From Peromyscus leucopus (Eukaryota > Chordata > Mammalia > Rodentia > Cricetidae): a DNA stretch of 64,000 nucleotides. The DNA is taken from contig NC_051083.1 in the NCBI RefSeq assembly GCF_004664715.2, forward strand, positions 97,289,161 through 97,353,160. The letters are read 5' to 3'. Position numbers and translations under genes: made by a program. Below, piece by piece: positions 56,673 to 64,000 of this stretch. The notes under the pieces are model-generated. The model saw nothing but the letters and a program-made list of their open reading frames with translations. It made no database searches and had not been told where the DNA came from. Every line of letters begins with the position of its first letter. Position 1 is the first letter of the stretch.

Positions 56673-56823
56673 TTTGGTTTTTCAAGACAGGGTTTCTCTG
56701 TGTAGCTTTGGAGGCTTTCCTGGATCTCACTCTGTAGCCTAGGCTGGCCTTGAACTCACAGAAATCCGCCTGCCTCTGCCTCCTGAATGCTGGGATAACA
56801 GGCATGTGCCACCACCTCCCGGC
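56615..56823 (-). repeat. B1 SINE with pyrimidine-rich poly(T) lead
   Basis: CTCTTTCT/TTTC run, poly(T), then TCAAGACAGGGTTTCTCTG to GGGATAACAGGCATGTGCC. Confidence 0.93.
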
Positions 56824-56939
56824 ATGTTTCTCTTTTGAGCCAAAGGGAATTTACTGATTAACGATGGGTTTTGGTAATCACTTTAGTTGTGCACATACTA
56901 AATTTAGAATGAAGGAGATTTGTGATGGGTCTATTTACT

Positions 56940-57055
56940 TGGTTTTGGAAACAGGGCCTCATGAAGCCCAGGCTGACCTGGAAATCCTGATCCTTCTGTC
57001 TCAGCTTCCCAAGTGTTGGGATAATGGGGATGAACCACCACCACCTGATGTTTAT
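56940..57055 (-). repeat. Diverged B1-like SINE
   Basis: GGAAACAGGGCCTCATGAAG, CCCAGGCTGACCTGG and AAGTGTTGGGATAATGGGG. A further trace lies at 57098-57190. Confidence 0.7.
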
Positions 57056-57194
57056 TACAGTCTTAAACAAAAGTACGCGCTTTATTTTTATTTATTTATT
57101 TAGAGGCAGGATCTCACTATATATCCCATGCTGACTTGGAGTTCCCAACAATCCTTTTGCCTCTTATGAGCTATTATGCTAGGACTAAAAGTGC

Positions 57195-57480
57195 ACCTCA
57201 AAGACATGGTAAGGTTTGCCTGAGAAAAGCTGTTCTTTCCTAAATGCAAAGGGCATGCATGAACAAAGAGCAGTGGACGTATTACACGAAAATCTCAGTC
57301 CTATCATGGAAAGATTTCTGGTACTCAAAACAATGCCTTCAGCACAATGTTTAGTTAGGTGTTCGGGTTTTTGTCTTTTTCTCAGTAGACCCCAATTCCA
57401 CTTGGCAAGTTCCCACCCCCGTTTGATAGATCTTAAGGGTGTTATCTGCAAACGTGTAAACCATTTAGACGGCTCTGCCG
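57195..57480. other. Upstream flank of the Alg13 promoter, no gene recognised
   Basis: Unique sequence between the last SINE and the CpG-rich region; could hold distal promoter elements. Confidence 0.5.
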
Positions 57481-57696
57481 GGAGGTAGCAGGCGCTCAGC
57501 ATGTGAGCCAGACTCCTCCAGATCGCCGGCGGCAAGGAGGGAACACCCCGCCTACTTGACTTCCCCGGCCCACCCAAGCCGAGCCACACCACCTACTGGC
57601 CCGATGGACTTCCGCCTCCCTCCGTCCGCCCTGTGGCGTCGGCGTGAACGGCCGACGTCACATCCGCTCGCCAATTCGGACTCGGGAACCCGCGCG

Positions 57697-64000
<6,304 letters not shown>

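Noticed and set aside
1..57000. A multi-gene operon or novel defence-type system
   Set aside because: No clustered conserved coding genes; frames are short, repeat-derived and lack splice or promoter context in a rodent intergenic region.

Overview
This is mammalian nuclear DNA from a muroid rodent, probably a cricetid (hamster/vole type). The evidence is the density of B1, B2/B3, B4 and ID SINEs, 5'-truncated rodent L1s, many short solo LTRs with 4-6 bp target duplications, and one intron-containing gene. There are no bacterial, phage or CRISPR features, and most open reading frames are fragments of L1 ORF2, SINEs or GC-rich simple sequence.

The only protein-coding gene I can support is the 5' end of Alg13 on the + strand. 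Its three coding exons lie at 57697-57777, 59540-59702 and 62414-62552. The reading frame joins across canonical GT-AG introns and encodes the N-terminal glycosyltransferase part of the UDP-GlcNAc transferase subunit; later exons lie beyond the window. A GC-rich promoter/CpG-island-like region surrounds exon 1, and intron 1 carries a long C-rich minisatellite. Alg13 is X-linked in human and mouse, with Dcx as the neighbour on the 5' side, so positions 1 to about 57.5 kb are most simply intergenic X-chromosomal DNA.

Layout: 0.5-4.1 kb is a rodent L1 3' region broken by two same-family solo LTRs in opposite orientation, with a third copy at 6.5 kb. 7-13.6 kb holds sparse old SINEs, a solo LTR at 11.4 kb and a U2 snRNA fragment. 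13.7-18.4 kb is an L1 cluster: a repeat-bearing L1 5' end, a truncated L1 with a 12-bp target duplication, and a reverse-strand L1 tail with a 15-bp duplication. 18.5-18.8 kb is a rearranged Eprs1-like pseudogene. 19.4-25 kb holds more L1s, one apparently 5'-inverted. 25-27 kb is AT-rich and repeat-poor. 28.4-32 kb has a young L1 tail and an ancient L1 interrupted by an LTR-like element. 34.1-37.7 kb is a reverse-strand L1 with nested LTR elements. 43.3-46.8 kb is a multi-level transposon nest. 47-50 kb has SINEs and two solo LTRs. 50-52 kb is unassigned. 52-57 kb has SINEs and old repeats.

I did not find an undescribed multi-gene system. The observations I think most deserve checking are the circularly permuted Eprs1 pseudogene, the in-frame upstream ATG of Alg13, the intron-1 minisatellite, the nested transposons with readable target duplications, and a long perfect inverted repeat at 9.28 kb. 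Family names come from memory of consensus sequences, not from a search.
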